A stretch of 64,000 nucleotides of DNA from Prorocentrum cordatum. Lineage: Eukaryota > Sar > Dinophyceae > Prorocentrales > Prorocentraceae. Positions within the stretch are counted from its first letter, which is position 1. The number at the start of each line of letters is the position of its first letter. The stretch lies in contig CAUYUJ010017774.1 in the NCBI GenBank assembly GCA_963575745.1, positions 1 through 64,000 of the forward strand. The letters run 5' to 3'. The notes beneath the pieces were generated by a model that made no database searches, was not told where the DNA came from, and was given only the letters and a program-made list of their open reading frames with translations. The position numbers were made by a program, and so were the translations under genes. This document shows, one piece after another, positions 1 to 10,205 of the stretch.

Positions 1-93
1 AAGAGCTGGGTTAGTGTGACCTACCCCTATGGGAGCGAGCCCACACGTAGCCAGGACTAAAAGGCCCGAACGAAAAGGGACGTGCACGCGTTC

Positions 94-770
94 CTCTTCC
101 TCTTCCTCCTCCTCCTCCTCCTCCTCCTCCTTCTCATTCTCCTTCTCCTTCTCCTCCTCCTCCTCCCCTCCCTCCCCCCTCCTCCCTCCTCCCTCCTCCC
201 TCCTCCCTCCTCCTCCTCCTCCTCCTCCTCCTCCTCCTCCTCCTCCTCCTCCTCCTCCTCCTCCTCCTCCTCCCTGCCCCTGCTCCCTGCTCCTGCTCCC
301 TGCTCCCTGCCCCTCCTTCTCCTCCTCCTCCTTCCTCCTCCTCCTGCTCCTCTGCTCCTCCTCTTCCTCTCCTCCTCCCTCCTCCTCCTCCTCCTCCTCC
401 TGTTCTCCTCCTCCTCCTCCTCCCTCTTCCTGCTGCTCCTCCTCTTCCTCCTCCTCCTCCTCCTCCTCCTCCTCCTGCCTCCCCTCCTCCTCCTCCTCCT
501 CCTCCTCCTCCTCCTCCTCCTCCTCCTCCTCCTCCTCCTCCTCCTCCTCCTCCCTCCTCTTACCTCCTCCCTCCTCCTTCCCTCATGCTCTATCGCCCTC
601 CCGTTCCTCCTCCTCCTCTCTCCTTCTCGTCCTCCTTCTCCTCGATCTTCCCTCCTCCTCCCTCCTCCTCCTCCTGCTCCTCCTCCTCCTCCTCCTCCTC
701 CTCATCCTCCTCCTCCTCCCTCCTCCTTCTCTCCTCCTCCATCGCCCTCCCGTTCCTCCTCCCTCCCCTC
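94..770. repeat. (TCC)n / CT-rich microsatellite
   Basis: Nearly uninterrupted TCC trinucleotides with occasional TTC, TGC and CCC interruptions. Because the unit is 3 nt, all frames stay open on both strands and give long poly-Ser/Leu/Pro or Arg/Glu/Gly frames, which are artefacts rather than genes. A similar tract resumes at 985-1180. Confidence 0.95.
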
Positions 771-969
771 CCTCGCCCTCGCTGGGAGTCGGCTTCGAGT
801 CCCCGCTCGGAGACCTCCTGCCGGAGGCGCTTCGCCGTTGTAGTGATCCCGGGGCCGTCTCCCGGCCCGCGGGAGAGTTGGGCACGACAATTCCCAGGGA
901 CGGGCTGGACAGATCCAGCGGCGCCCTCCCCTCCCCTGCTCCGTGGGGGAACCTGCGCCCTCTCAATGG

Positions 970-1200
970 GGGTCGCCTCCTCCTCCCTCATCCTCCGCCT
1001 CCTCCTCCCTCCGCCTACTCCTCCGAGCCTCCTCCTCTGCTCCTCCGTCCTCCTTTTCCCTGCTCCCTCCTCCTCTCGTCTTCCTCCTCCTCCTCCTCCT
1101 CCTCCTCCTCCTCCTCCTCCTCCTCCTCCTCCTCCTCCTCCTCCTCCTCCTCCTCCTCTTGCTCTCCCTTCCCCTCCTTCCTCGCCCCTCCTGCTTCCCC
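970..1200. repeat. (TCC)n microsatellite
   Basis: Second long TCC tract, purest at about 1080-1160. It is separated from the first tract by ~200 bp of GC-rich unique sequence in which I recognise no gene. Confidence 0.93.
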
Positions 1201-2115
1201 CCCTTCCGCCTCCTGCCCCCGAAGCGCGTGCTCTGGCCGGCGCGTGCCTGTCCCCGATGCTCCCTGGGACGGCTGCGGGCCTCGGCGTGGGCCTTCCCGG
1301 GCCGCGCGCGTGGCCCTGGAAGGCCCGGCGCCGATCTCACGGAAATCGGGGGCGGAAAAGAGGGGGGTGATGACTAGGGGGGGTGGATATCATGGCGGGG
1401 GGCATGATACTTCCCCAGATTTCATGGCGCCTCTTCTTATTTCAATACGGTCCCGCCCCCCCCGCTGGGCCGCGCACATGCCGCCGGCCATGATTTGCAC
1501 CCCCCCTCTTGGACACCCCCCTCTTGGCCGCTCCCGAGGAAAAGGACCGAGCATGTTCTTGGGTGGAGGGCAAAGGGTGAACTCTGAAATGCCGTTTCGA
1601 TGGATTTTCGAGGCTTGAATCTACAAAGGGTGAATCACAAAATGGATTGTTCTTCGAGGTGCAAAAGCCAATATGGATCTCACCCTGAGCCCTCCACCCT
1701 AAGAAAATGCTCCGAAGGATCCGGAGGAACGCCGAGGACCTCATGGAGGCCTCGGAGATGCTCTCAAGGCGTCGCGCCTGGGGTCACCAGCCTCGAACTT
1801 ATCCCTATCCCTAAGATTGACACGCTAAAAGGAGATGACAATCTTAGGGATACACCCTCAGAAACTGAGGGAATCCCTAAGATCGCCATCGTGATGAGGC
1901 GATGCCCAACACAGGGATAGGGCGCCACCAGTCGGGGGACCATAGGGATAGGGCGCCCAATGAGGCGATCCCTAAGATCGCCATCAGTCGGGGGACTCCG
2001 GCGGAGCCGGGTCCAGCCGGTGGGTGGGCCGACTGTGTGGCCACCTAAGGGCGGGATGGTTACGCCTTCCGCTCCCCAGACTGCCAAGTTGCCATGCGGA
2101 AGACTCGCAGATCGG
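1200..2115. other. Intergenic, small direct and inverted repeats
   Basis: No gene recognised. Between about 1800 and 2000 short modules recur: CCCTAAGAT in both orientations, ATCCCTAAGATCGCCATC near 1872 and 1969, CAGTCGGGGGAC near 1928 and 1986, and repeated ATAGGGATAGGGCGCC. This looks like a degenerate local duplication. Confidence 0.5.
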
Positions 2116-3121
2116 TCAAGAGTGTTTTCCATGAGCCAGTTCGCTCGCACACCCTGCGCGTCGGAAGGGCTCACGAGCACCCTCAGGAGACCCAGGAAGC
2201 TTCGGAAGTCGGGCATGGTGGCTCCGCATGAAGGGATGCCTTCGATTTGATTGGGCCGTCGTTCCCACAGGGCTGCAGATCGTGGGACTACTGTTGCCCT
2301 CGGAGTCGACGTTGGCATCGATGGTGCTGTCTTCGTAGCTTGCGCCCGCCATGTCCGCTTTGATGGGCGTCGCCATGTCCGCGTCTGGGATGGTTATCTC
2401 GCTCCCGTCCGTGTCATCTTGACTGACTCTTGCATCTGACTCGGAATCGTTGGCATAGCTGTGGATCCTGTCGGGAGGGTCGCCGACAAAAGCGTAGAAC
2501 TGAGTGTCGGTCACTTCGGAGCCGATGTTCATGGAGTGGCCGTCGCTGTCCGCTTTGTCGGCGAAGCTGTGGTTGCCCTCGGAGCTGTCGCCGCCCTCGG
2601 AGCTGTCGGTAGTCTCGGAGTTGCCGCAGCGGCAGCATTGGGTCTGTCGTTGCCCAAGTCGATGGTCCGTTCGCCGTCGTCGATGTCGTACTCGTTGTCG
2701 GACGGCTCGCCAGTGTGGCACTCGATGACTCGCCGGCGCCCGCTACATCCGTGACCGCATCGATGTGATTGATGTATTGCGCCATGCCGGAGGTATATTT
2801 GTGACTTGCTCCTCGGTTGCAGAGTGCCTGAGCGTAGGGCTTCACCTCTGCATCTCTTTTCAAAAAAGGCGGTCCCACTGAAGAGTCGTGATTAACTGGG
2901 AGATCGTCCTGGTGGGGGCTCTCGCAGGTGTCCTCGCTGTCCGCTACGCGGATGCCAATAAGGACGTGCCATATTCGCCCTCGCAGGTGATATCGTCGTT
3001 TGTGTGGGCGTGGTTGTTCTCTTTGATGGTCGTCCCCATGCCCGTTTTGATGGTCTTCACCATGTCCCCTTGGATTATCGCGCCCATGCCGATGCTGCTG
3101 CCCTCGCTATCGACGCCGTGA
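2116..3121 (-). pseudogene. Degenerate Asp/Ser-rich coding remnant, unknown
   Basis: On the minus strand several frames in succession look protein-like: strongly acidic and Ser/Asp/Gly-rich, with repeats such as DSEGNSS, ADSDGHSM and GSEVTD. The good frame changes around 2600-2700 and again near 2970, where one frame closes with TAG. The underlying DNA is an imperfect short tandem repeat (CTCGGAGCTGTCG and variants near 2577-2620). I recognise no domain. It may be a disordered low-complexity protein gene broken by frameshifts, or merely a repeat with an open frame. Confidence 0.25.
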
Positions 3122-3640
3122 GATTCGTCGACCGTCGAAGTAGCCGTCCTTCTTAAGTCGTTGGGTGGCGGCTGCCGTTGTGGATTGCCGACGTCGTGCC
3201 GTCTCTCTGGGACCCTCGTCTAAAAGGCCGTACTTCGCGAAGGTGCCCCTGAGATACGGTAGGGGGAAGCAATTAGTGGAAGTGGACACTCCCGCTCCCC
3301 CAAAGTCAGAGTTGGCACGCGCGGGGGAGAATGCGGTCGAAAGGCAACTCATCAGACCCACCGCCAACTTTGAACATCGGGGGAGGGGGGAGGTGTTGGC
3401 CGATGAATGTGGCACGCGTATTCGCTATTTTTTTTCCGAGGTCTGCACGTGTCATCGCCTGTAGCTGGCGGGCCCCGGCACTTCCTGCACGGCACGGCCC
3501 TCGCTGCCGTGAGCCATGGCTGGAGTCGCGCGCGCGCGGCAAGCGCCCCCCGGGGGGGCGGCCGCGCGCGAGCCCGCCCGAGGCGGCGGCCGCGCGGATG
3601 GTGGCGCCCGCCTTGAGCGCGCGAAGGGCCGAGGTCCCCG
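3122..3640. other. Intergenic GC-rich sequence
   Basis: Nothing recognised. Short frames exist on both strands, but none shows a family motif. Confidence 0.4.
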
Positions 3641-3643
3641 CAG

Positions 3644-3800
3644 ATGGCTCCTCCTCCTCCTCCTCCTCCTCCTCCTCCTCCTCCTCCTCCTCCTCCTCCT
3701 CCTCCTCCTCCCCTCCTCCTCCTCCGCCAACTCCTCCGCCTTCTCATCCTCCTCCCCCTCTCCCTCTCCCTCCGCCTCCGCCTCCCTCTTCCAACATCGC
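3644..3800. repeat. (TCC)n microsatellite
   Basis: TCC tract, purest at 3650-3710, followed by CT-rich sequence. A sister tract lies at 3905-4075. Confidence 0.93.
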
Positions 3801-3904
3801 CACCCCGACACCTGTCCGGGGGTGATGGTCTGACCAGCATTCCGACGAGAATCCGGCCGTGGCCGCGAGGAGCCCTACAGAGGCCCAGAGGTTTCGAAGC
3901 TCGA

Positions 3905-4075
3905 TCCTCCTCCTCCTCCTTCTCCTCCTCAGACCTCCCTCATACTCCCTTTCCTCCTCCGCCTCCTCCTCCTCCTCCTTCGACCTCCCTCATGCTCCCT
4001 TTCCTCCTCCTCCTCCCTCCTCCTCCTCCTCCTCCTCCTCCTCCTCCTCCTCCTCCTCCTCCTCCTCCTCCTCTG
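3905..4075. repeat. (TCC)n microsatellite
   Basis: Second copy of the TCC/CT-rich block. The phrase ACCTCCCTCATRCTCCCTTTCCTCC occurs in tandem near 3932 and 3981, suggesting local duplication. Confidence 0.92.
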
Positions 4076-4609
4076 CGCTCTGCGTTCCAACATGATCCAT
4101 CCCGTGACCACAAGATGCCCGCAAACTCGATGATCGAGACAACAGTTCAATTCAAAGACATAGAAACAGCCCTTCGGGAGGGCCACGGGCACGACCGCCT
4201 CCACATGTCGGGAAGACGTGTCCTTGCCCTGCTTTGGGATGGGGAGGGCCTTCACGGCTTTGACCTTCCTCTGGGAGTGCACTCTACATTTGATGCACCG
4301 GATGATGGAGCCATTGACCCAAAGACGGTGGGCGGGTTGTGATCCCGCGAGCACGACAGGGACCCCAGGGCACAGAGCCTGCATCCCCCCCACACCAGGA
4401 ATTCTTTACGCTTCGCGTATCCCCACCAGCCCATCTCACAGCAGCAACTCTTGCGAAGCATGCCGACAGTCGTGTTTGTCAGGCGTGTGTCCGCTTGGGC
4501 CCGCATATCTCCCCTGTTCCTCCTTCCTCCCGCCTCCTTGTACATCCTCCTTGTGGGGGGAGCGGGAGAAGGACGAGGCGGAGGAGGAGGGAGAGAAAGC
4601 GTCCTCGTG

Positions 4610-5020
4610 ATTTGAGTCGTTTGGGGTTTCTCGTCCTGGTGTGAGTCGTTCGGGCCCTTCTTCCTGGTGTGAGTCGTTCGGGCTCTTCGTGGTGTGAGTC
4701 GTTCGGGCTCTTCGTCCTGGTGTGAGTCGTTCGGGCTTCTCGTGGTGTGAGTTGTTCGGGCCCCTCATCCTGGTGTGAGTCGTTCGGGCCCCTCCTCCTG
4801 GTGTGACTCGTTCGGGCTCCTCGTGGTGTGAGTCGTTCGGGGCCCGCGTCGTGGTGTGAGTCGTTCGGGCTCCTCGTGGTGTGAGTCGTTCGGGCGCCTC
4901 GTCCTGGTGTGAGTCGTTCGGGCCCCTCCTTGTGGTGTGAGTCGTTCGGGCTCTTCGTGGTGTGAGTCGTTCGGGCCCCTCGTCCTGGTGTGAGTCGTTC
5001 GGCCTCCTCGTCTTGGGGGC
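4610..5020. repeat. Tandem repeat, GTGTGAGTCGTTCGGG unit
   Basis: At least 14 copies of GTGTGAGTCGTTCGGGC alternate with short variable spacers (CTCTTCGTG, CCCCTCCTCCTG, CTCCTCGTG). Units are about 24-30 bp. The array runs directly into the GGCCTCTTGG array. Confidence 0.9.
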
Positions 5021-5240
5021 CTCTTGGGCCTCTTGGGGCCTCTTGGGGGCCTCTTGGGGGCCTCTTGGGGGCCTCTTGGGGGCCTCTTGGGGCCTCTTGG
5101 GGCCTCTTGGGGGCCTCTTGGGGGCCTCTTGGGGGCCTCTTGGGGCCTCTTGGGGGCCTCTGAGGGGCCTCTTGGAGGCCTCTTGGGAGCCTCCTGGGGG
5201 CCTCTTGGGGCCATCTTGGGGCCTCTTGCGACCTCCTCAG
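5010..5240. repeat. Tandem GGCCTCTTGG array
   Basis: About 18 copies of a 12-13-bp unit GGGGGCCTCTTG. Degenerate relatives occur at 7690-7960, 20420-21060 and, in inverse complement, 37590-38110, so this is a dispersed low-complexity family. Confidence 0.9.
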
Positions 5241-5655
5241 AAGGGCGAAGTAGAGCTGCCCCCGAAGAAGGACAAAATGAGCCCAAAACCTTCGTAAAAT
5301 CAATGATGTTGCTATGAAGGACGATGAGCGTGGCCCCCTCAGAAGTCCAAAATGGGGCCAAAACCCTAGTAAAATCAATGATTTATGCTTCGAAGAGGAG
5401 TAGAGGCGCCAAACTCCCCCCCCCCCTGGGGGCCAGAATCCTCGTGAGGGTCGTCGTTTTTTGGCCCTCCCAGGAGTCGAAAAAGACCCCCTTGATTGCA
5501 CTCGGGACGCCCTCTCCAGGTCCAGGGGAGGGGGTAGGGGGAGGGGTAAACCCCTCCCCGAAGGGGAAGATAGGGGGTTAGGGGGTTGAGAACAGAGAGA
5601 GCTCGCTAAACCACTCACGCCCAAAGGGCTGGTGGGATTTGTGAAACTTCCCTCG
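5240..5655. other. Intergenic
   Basis: A duplicated ~60-bp phrase (AAAATGRGSCCAAAACC followed by TAAAATCAATGAT) occurs at 5274-5306 and 5350-5382. No gene recognised. Confidence 0.4.
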
Positions 5656-5775
5656 CCTTCCTCCTCCTCCTCCTCCTCCTCCTCCTCCTCCTCCTCCTCC
5701 TCCTCCTTGTCGTTCTCCTCCTCCTCCTCCTCCTCCTCCTCGTCCTTCTTTCTCTTCTTCCTCCTCCCCTCTCTT
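5655..5775. repeat. (TCC)n microsatellite
   Basis: TCC tract grading into CTTCTT. Sequence to ~6020 is GC-rich with short GTCGTC repeats and no recognised gene. Confidence 0.92.
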
Positions 5776-6027
5776 CTTCTTCCTCTCTCCGCTCCCCCCC
5801 CCCAGACCTGGGTGGCAGCGCTGCCACCCCGGGATGTAGGACGGCGCGCGGCCGCGCCCCCGGAGGGCGGCGCCCCTGCCGCGAGAGCGCGCTCCCCGCG
5901 CTGCCGCCGCAAACATTCCGCGCGTCGTCGTGGTCGTCGTGGTCGTCTAGCCGTTCTCGTCGTCTCCGTCCGTTCGCCTCTCTGTCCGATTCATCCCCTC
6001 TTTTAAAAACATCTCCGACACCAGGAC

Positions 6028-6300
6028 TTGCTCTTCCTCCTCCTCCGCCTGTTCCTCCTCCTTTACCTCCTCCTCCTTCTCCTCCTCCTCCTCCTCCCTC
6101 CTCCTCTGCTACGCTCGGCTCCTCCTCCCCCACCTCCTCCCTCCTCCTCCTCCTCCTCCTCCTCCTCCTCCCTCCTCCCCCTCCTCCTCCTCCTCCTCCT
6201 CCTTTTCCTCCTCCTCCTCCCCTCCATCCTCCTTCCTCCTCCTCCTCCTCCTCCTCCTCCTCCTCCTCCTCCTCCTCCTCTCCTCCTCCTCCTCCACTCC
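6028..6300. repeat. (TCC)n microsatellite
   Basis: Long TCC/CT-rich tract, interrupted near 6110-6130. Confidence 0.93.
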
Positions 6301-6399
6301 TTGTCCTTATAAGTAGCTCCTCCCTTTCGCACCCCGAGGCTGGTCGAAAGGGTGGGCCGGGCGTTCCGCCTGAGACTTCCTCACCATGCATGGCCCTGA

Positions 6400-6745
6400 A
6401 GTTTTAACATTGACACCAGTTTCGCAGATGAAGGGCGGGTCGTTTCCAACATGTGTTTCTCTCACCTTAGCGCCGCGCACACTCGCTTTAAACATTGGCA
6501 AGAGCTTCACGGATTGAGGGTGGGCCACTTCAAACATGAAGCTCTCGCCTAAGCGCCGAGCGCACTCGTCTTCAACATCTGCAAGGGCTTGACATATTAT
6601 GATGGCGGCAGGTTTTCCAAATGTGGCTATCGCTTCAGCGCCGCGCACACGCGTTCTAAACATTAAAAAATCACGGGTTGAGGGCGGGTCGTTTTCAACA
6701 TGTTGTTCTCGCCGTAGCTCCGCGTACATTCGTTCTTAAGATTTG
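6400..6745. repeat. Tandem ~83-bp repeat, four copies
   Basis: Four diverged units share TTNAACATTGRCAAG, a central GGGCGGGTCGTTTTCAACATG and a terminal GCGCCGCGCACACTCG (starts near 6402, 6485, 6570, 6656). No coding signal. Confidence 0.75.
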
Positions 6746-7080
6746 TAAGGACGTCACGGAGTCCCATGGTCATTTTACCAGAAATGGTGATGTGGAAGGA
6801 CTCAGGACTATGAGGGTGCAACCGTTACGTTGATTCGCAGTGTTGAAATCGCAGGAATAAAGTTCTGGCACGACTCAGGACCGTCAAGAGGCAACAGTCA
6901 GGGTGATACGAGGCGCTGGAGTCCCCAAAATGGTGTGGCACGCTTCAGGGTCTTCAAACAGTTGTCTCCCAACGAGGCAGTTCTCGAAATGGAAATGAAC
7001 CCTTGTATGGGGCCTGTGAAGAGGGAGCTTGGAGGAAGAGTGGGTTCGAACATCGTTGATGAGTCTTGGGTTTACACTGA
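6746..7080. other. Intergenic
   Basis: Weak direct repetition of GACTCAGGAC and AGTTCTGGCACG. No gene recognised. Confidence 0.35.
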
Positions 7081-7200
7081 TACTTCTCCTTCTCCTTCCC
7101 CTCCTCCTCCTCCTCCTCCTCCTCCTCTTCCTCCTCCTCCTCCTCCTCCTCCTCCTCCTCCTCCTCCTCCTCCTCCTCCTCCTCCTCTTCCTCCTCCCAT
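7081..7200. repeat. (TCC)n microsatellite
   Basis: TCC tract. A complementary GGA/GAG tract follows at 7320-7440. Confidence 0.92.
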
Positions 7201-7319
7201 GAAGTAGCTGTTTGTCTGTCTCGCCTCGGATGCGTCCAGACACTTCAGAATCCAGAGGCCACAGCCTCACCCACCTGACGCTTATTCGCCGTGGTCGTCG
7301 TCGTCGTCGTTCCGGAGGA

Positions 7320-7440
7320 GGACGGTGAGGAGGAGGAGGAGGACGAGGAGGAAAAGGAAGATATGGAGGCATGACGAGAAGGAGGATGAGAACGAAGAGG
7401 AGGAGGAGGAGGAGGAGGAGGAGGAGGAGGAGGAGGTGGA
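7320..7440. repeat. (GGA)n microsatellite
   Basis: Purine-rich GAG/GGA repeats in inverted orientation relative to the TCC tract ~150 bp upstream. The pair could form a long imperfect hairpin. Confidence 0.9.
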
Positions 7441-7589
7441 CGACGACGCAGAGGCTGAGCTATGTCCGACTGATTCGCGGTGGCAGTCGTACTCGTTCGC
7501 CCACTCGACGAAGGAAGGACGGCACGAGCATACACTTCTGGAGCTCTGCGCGGTTTGCTCATCAGGAGCAACGAGAGGGGGGGGAACAG

Positions 7590-8430
7590 GCACATGGGGG
7601 GATGCATCGACCTCCCGAGGTTCGTGGTTTTCGAGGGTTCTCGTTGGCTCTCAGCAGCTTTCCAGCTTCGGGGAGCGTCCTCGTCGTCGTTGTCGGTGTC
7701 GTCATTGCGTCTTGGAGGCCTGCTCGGACGTCTTGAGGCCTCCCTGTGGCCGTGTATGGCACCTCTGGACAGTCACTGCCCACAGGTGCCCAAAACAGCT
7801 CCGACATTCCCCGAAGACTGCCGTGGGGACAAATCGGGGCCGTTTGGGGACGGTGTGGGGGGCCCGTTGGGCTGCCTCGGGGTCCTCTTGAGCTGTTCCG
7901 GGGCCCCTCTGGGGGCCTTCCTTGGGCGTCTGGGGACATGTTGGGCCGTCTTGAATGTGCCGCACACGCTTTGTTGGGTGTGCGCACAGGCGCAACTCCC
8001 GATGGTCGTGGCTAGGGTCGGCAACCCTTTACACTGCGCCGACTCATGTTTGGCAGGCCCCAACGTACATTTATAATGCTAGCTGTCCGTACGTGTTCGG
8101 AGGCATTCCCCAACGAAGCCGACATGTGGTGCTCGCAGGCACGTGGCCTCGTTGTGGCGCCCACAGACATGTTGCCTGTGCTCGCAGGCTCCGCCGTCAC
8201 GTGATCAGCGCGACGTTCCCCTCAATCATGCCCGTCAGCGCCCTGGGAACAAAAACAGCGGGCTCCAGTTGTGCCTCTGCCAGCGACTCCCTTGCTGCCG
8301 CCTTTCTGAATGCTGGCCCCGCTGCGAGGCTCATTCCTGCCGTGGCCGCCCTCCAAGCCCTGACCACTTCGCAAGGGCTTCGAATCTCGGCATGGCGGCA
8401 CGGTTGCCACGGCCCCTGGCCGTGGCAACC
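7590..8430. other. Intergenic, degenerate GGCCTCTTGG-like sequence
   Basis: From about 7690 to 7960 the sequence is built of CTTGGGG, GGGGCC and GTCTTG phrases like those of the arrays at 5.0 and 20.4 kb. From 7960 to 8430 it is unique and GC-rich with no recognised gene. Confidence 0.4.
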
Positions 8431-8590
8431 TCCTCCTCCTCCTCCTGCCCCTCCTCCTCCTCCTGCCCCTCCTCCTCCTCCTCCTCCTCCTCCTCCTCCT
8501 CCTCCTGGTCCTCCTCCTCCTCCTCCTCCTCCTCCTCCTCCTCCTCCTCCTCCTCCTCCCCCTCCTCCTCATCCGCCTCCCCCTGGCCGT
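8430..8590. repeat. (TCC)n microsatellite
   Basis: TCC tract with TGCCCC and TGG interruptions. Confidence 0.93.
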
Positions 8591-8765
8591 CCGCTGGCCT
8601 TCGCCGAGCGAGGCCTTCGGCGCTTTCCGCCCGGGGCACCGCGCGTCGGGCCGCCACCTCCTCTGCAGCTTCGGGATTCGGGTGGGGCCGTGGTCCTCGG
8701 GCCGCGCCCAGCTGCGAGAGGTCGGGGAGCCTCGTCGAAGCCGAGGGCCGAGGCCGGGAACCCCC

Positions 8766-8774
8766 TTTTTTTTT

Positions 8775-8806
<32 letters not shown>

Positions 8807-8815
8807 GGCGGCGAG
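8766..8815. repeat. (T)n(CT)n tract
   Basis: A poly-T run followed by CT dinucleotides. A comparable CT tract precedes the 90-bp satellite at 10170-10195 and follows it at 12895-13060. Confidence 0.9.
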
Positions 8816-9237
8816 CGAGGGGGGGGGCAGTGAGAAGGAGACTGCCTTCTCAGAAAGCGGCGGGTTGGGGGTGGGCAGGGCCCCCACCCTGGCACGTCGA
8901 TTCGGGGAACGGTCCGTGTTCGGTTCTCGAGGGGGCGCCGCGGCCGTCATGTTCCAGGCTGGCGCCCGCCAGGTTTGGGTCCGAGGTCGTTTTCACGAAA
9001 CCACGCTTTGCTCAAGGGGGTTCCGTCCATCGCCGAGCAGGACTTCTCAGAGGCCCTCGCGCATTCTGTGAGGTTCCCTGCGTCTTCGGGGCAGGCCCAG
9101 AAGACTTGCCACGAGGCCGGGAGACTCCCGAGCCTCCCGAGGAGGCCCGCCGCTTCTCACTTCCTCCCCTCGCTCGCCGCCGACTTCCGTTCTTTACCCC
9201 GCGTCCGTCATGGTCGCAAACTGGAGCACACACACAT

Positions 9238-9239
<2 letters not shown>

Positions 9240-9286
<47 letters not shown>

Positions 9287-9299
9287 ACATCTATATACA

Positions 9300-9364
<65 letters not shown>

Positions 9365-9376
9365 ATATGTATGTAT
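9240..9376. repeat. (AT)n / (GTATAT)n microsatellite
   Basis: About 20 AT dinucleotides, then a perfect hexamer-like GTATAT run from about 9306 to 9370. An isolated AT-rich tract in GC-rich surroundings. Confidence 0.95.
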
Positions 9377-10205
9377 TACCAGTGGCGGCTTGTTGTTCAA
9401 TCCCACGACGTCGGGGTGGTGTGGTGTATACTTGTTCCCCCGTGTTCCAAGGAAAAAAACGATACATGTATACACCAGGATCCCGTATACGCCAGAACCC
9501 GCGTTCCTGTGCGAATTTCAGCGCAGGGTCGGGAAACGCGTCGGTGCACAGAGTTCGTTTCCCCTACATGGGAGCACCATGACTGCATGGCTGCTGCGGC
9601 GCCCCAGGCCGTCCAGAAGCCCTCGGCGGACGAGGGGCTTTCCGAGTGCGCCGCGCCGGGGGGCGCCGCGCCTGGTGCCCGTCTTCCCTCGCGGTCCGCA
9701 CCGCGCGCATGGCTCCGCGCGCCCGCCTCCGAGACGGCAGCTCCGTTGGCGCGGCGAGAGGGGGCCCGTTTCTCAGAGGAGGAAAAGGACCGGCGGCGTG
9801 TCCACGAACGGCCTTTCTCCAGACTCCAGGCTGCCCGCAGCTGCGCTACTGCGGAGCACTGGCCACGGCAAAAGGCTCCGCCCACGGACGGGGGGGGGAG
9901 GCGGAGAGCGCTCGTGCCGTCTGGCAGCGGGGCGCAGGGAAGCAGAAAGGGCAGGACGCCGCGGATCCTGCGCCCGCGCAGAAGGACCCATACCGCTACC
10001 CTTCGCTGCGTCTTCCCTTTTCGGGGGCCTCCGGGGCGGCCCCCTCGTCGCCACCGCTGGATATTCGCCTCGGAAGCCTGGTCAGAGTACACCCTTAGGA
10101 GAGGTCCGGGGATTAGCGGCATCGGTATCTTTAGGTTTCCCGAGTTCCCGAGCGCGCGATTGCTCGTCCCTCTTGTTCTCTCTCTCTCTCTGTTTTTTCT
10201 TTCCA
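9377..10205 (+). other. Unique GC-rich stretch; possible short first exon
   Basis: One frame beginning at an ATG near 9590 reads MAAAAPQAVQKPSADEGLSE and continues ~100 residues with an Ala/Arg/Glu-rich, protein-like composition. No motif is recognised and no splice sites can be assigned, so this is a weak exon candidate only. Confidence 0.2.

Noticed and set aside
29-1618. Very long open frames rich in Ser, Leu, Pro or Arg/Glu
   Set aside because: They are translations of (TCC)n and change only with the phase; no non-repetitive protein-like content was found.
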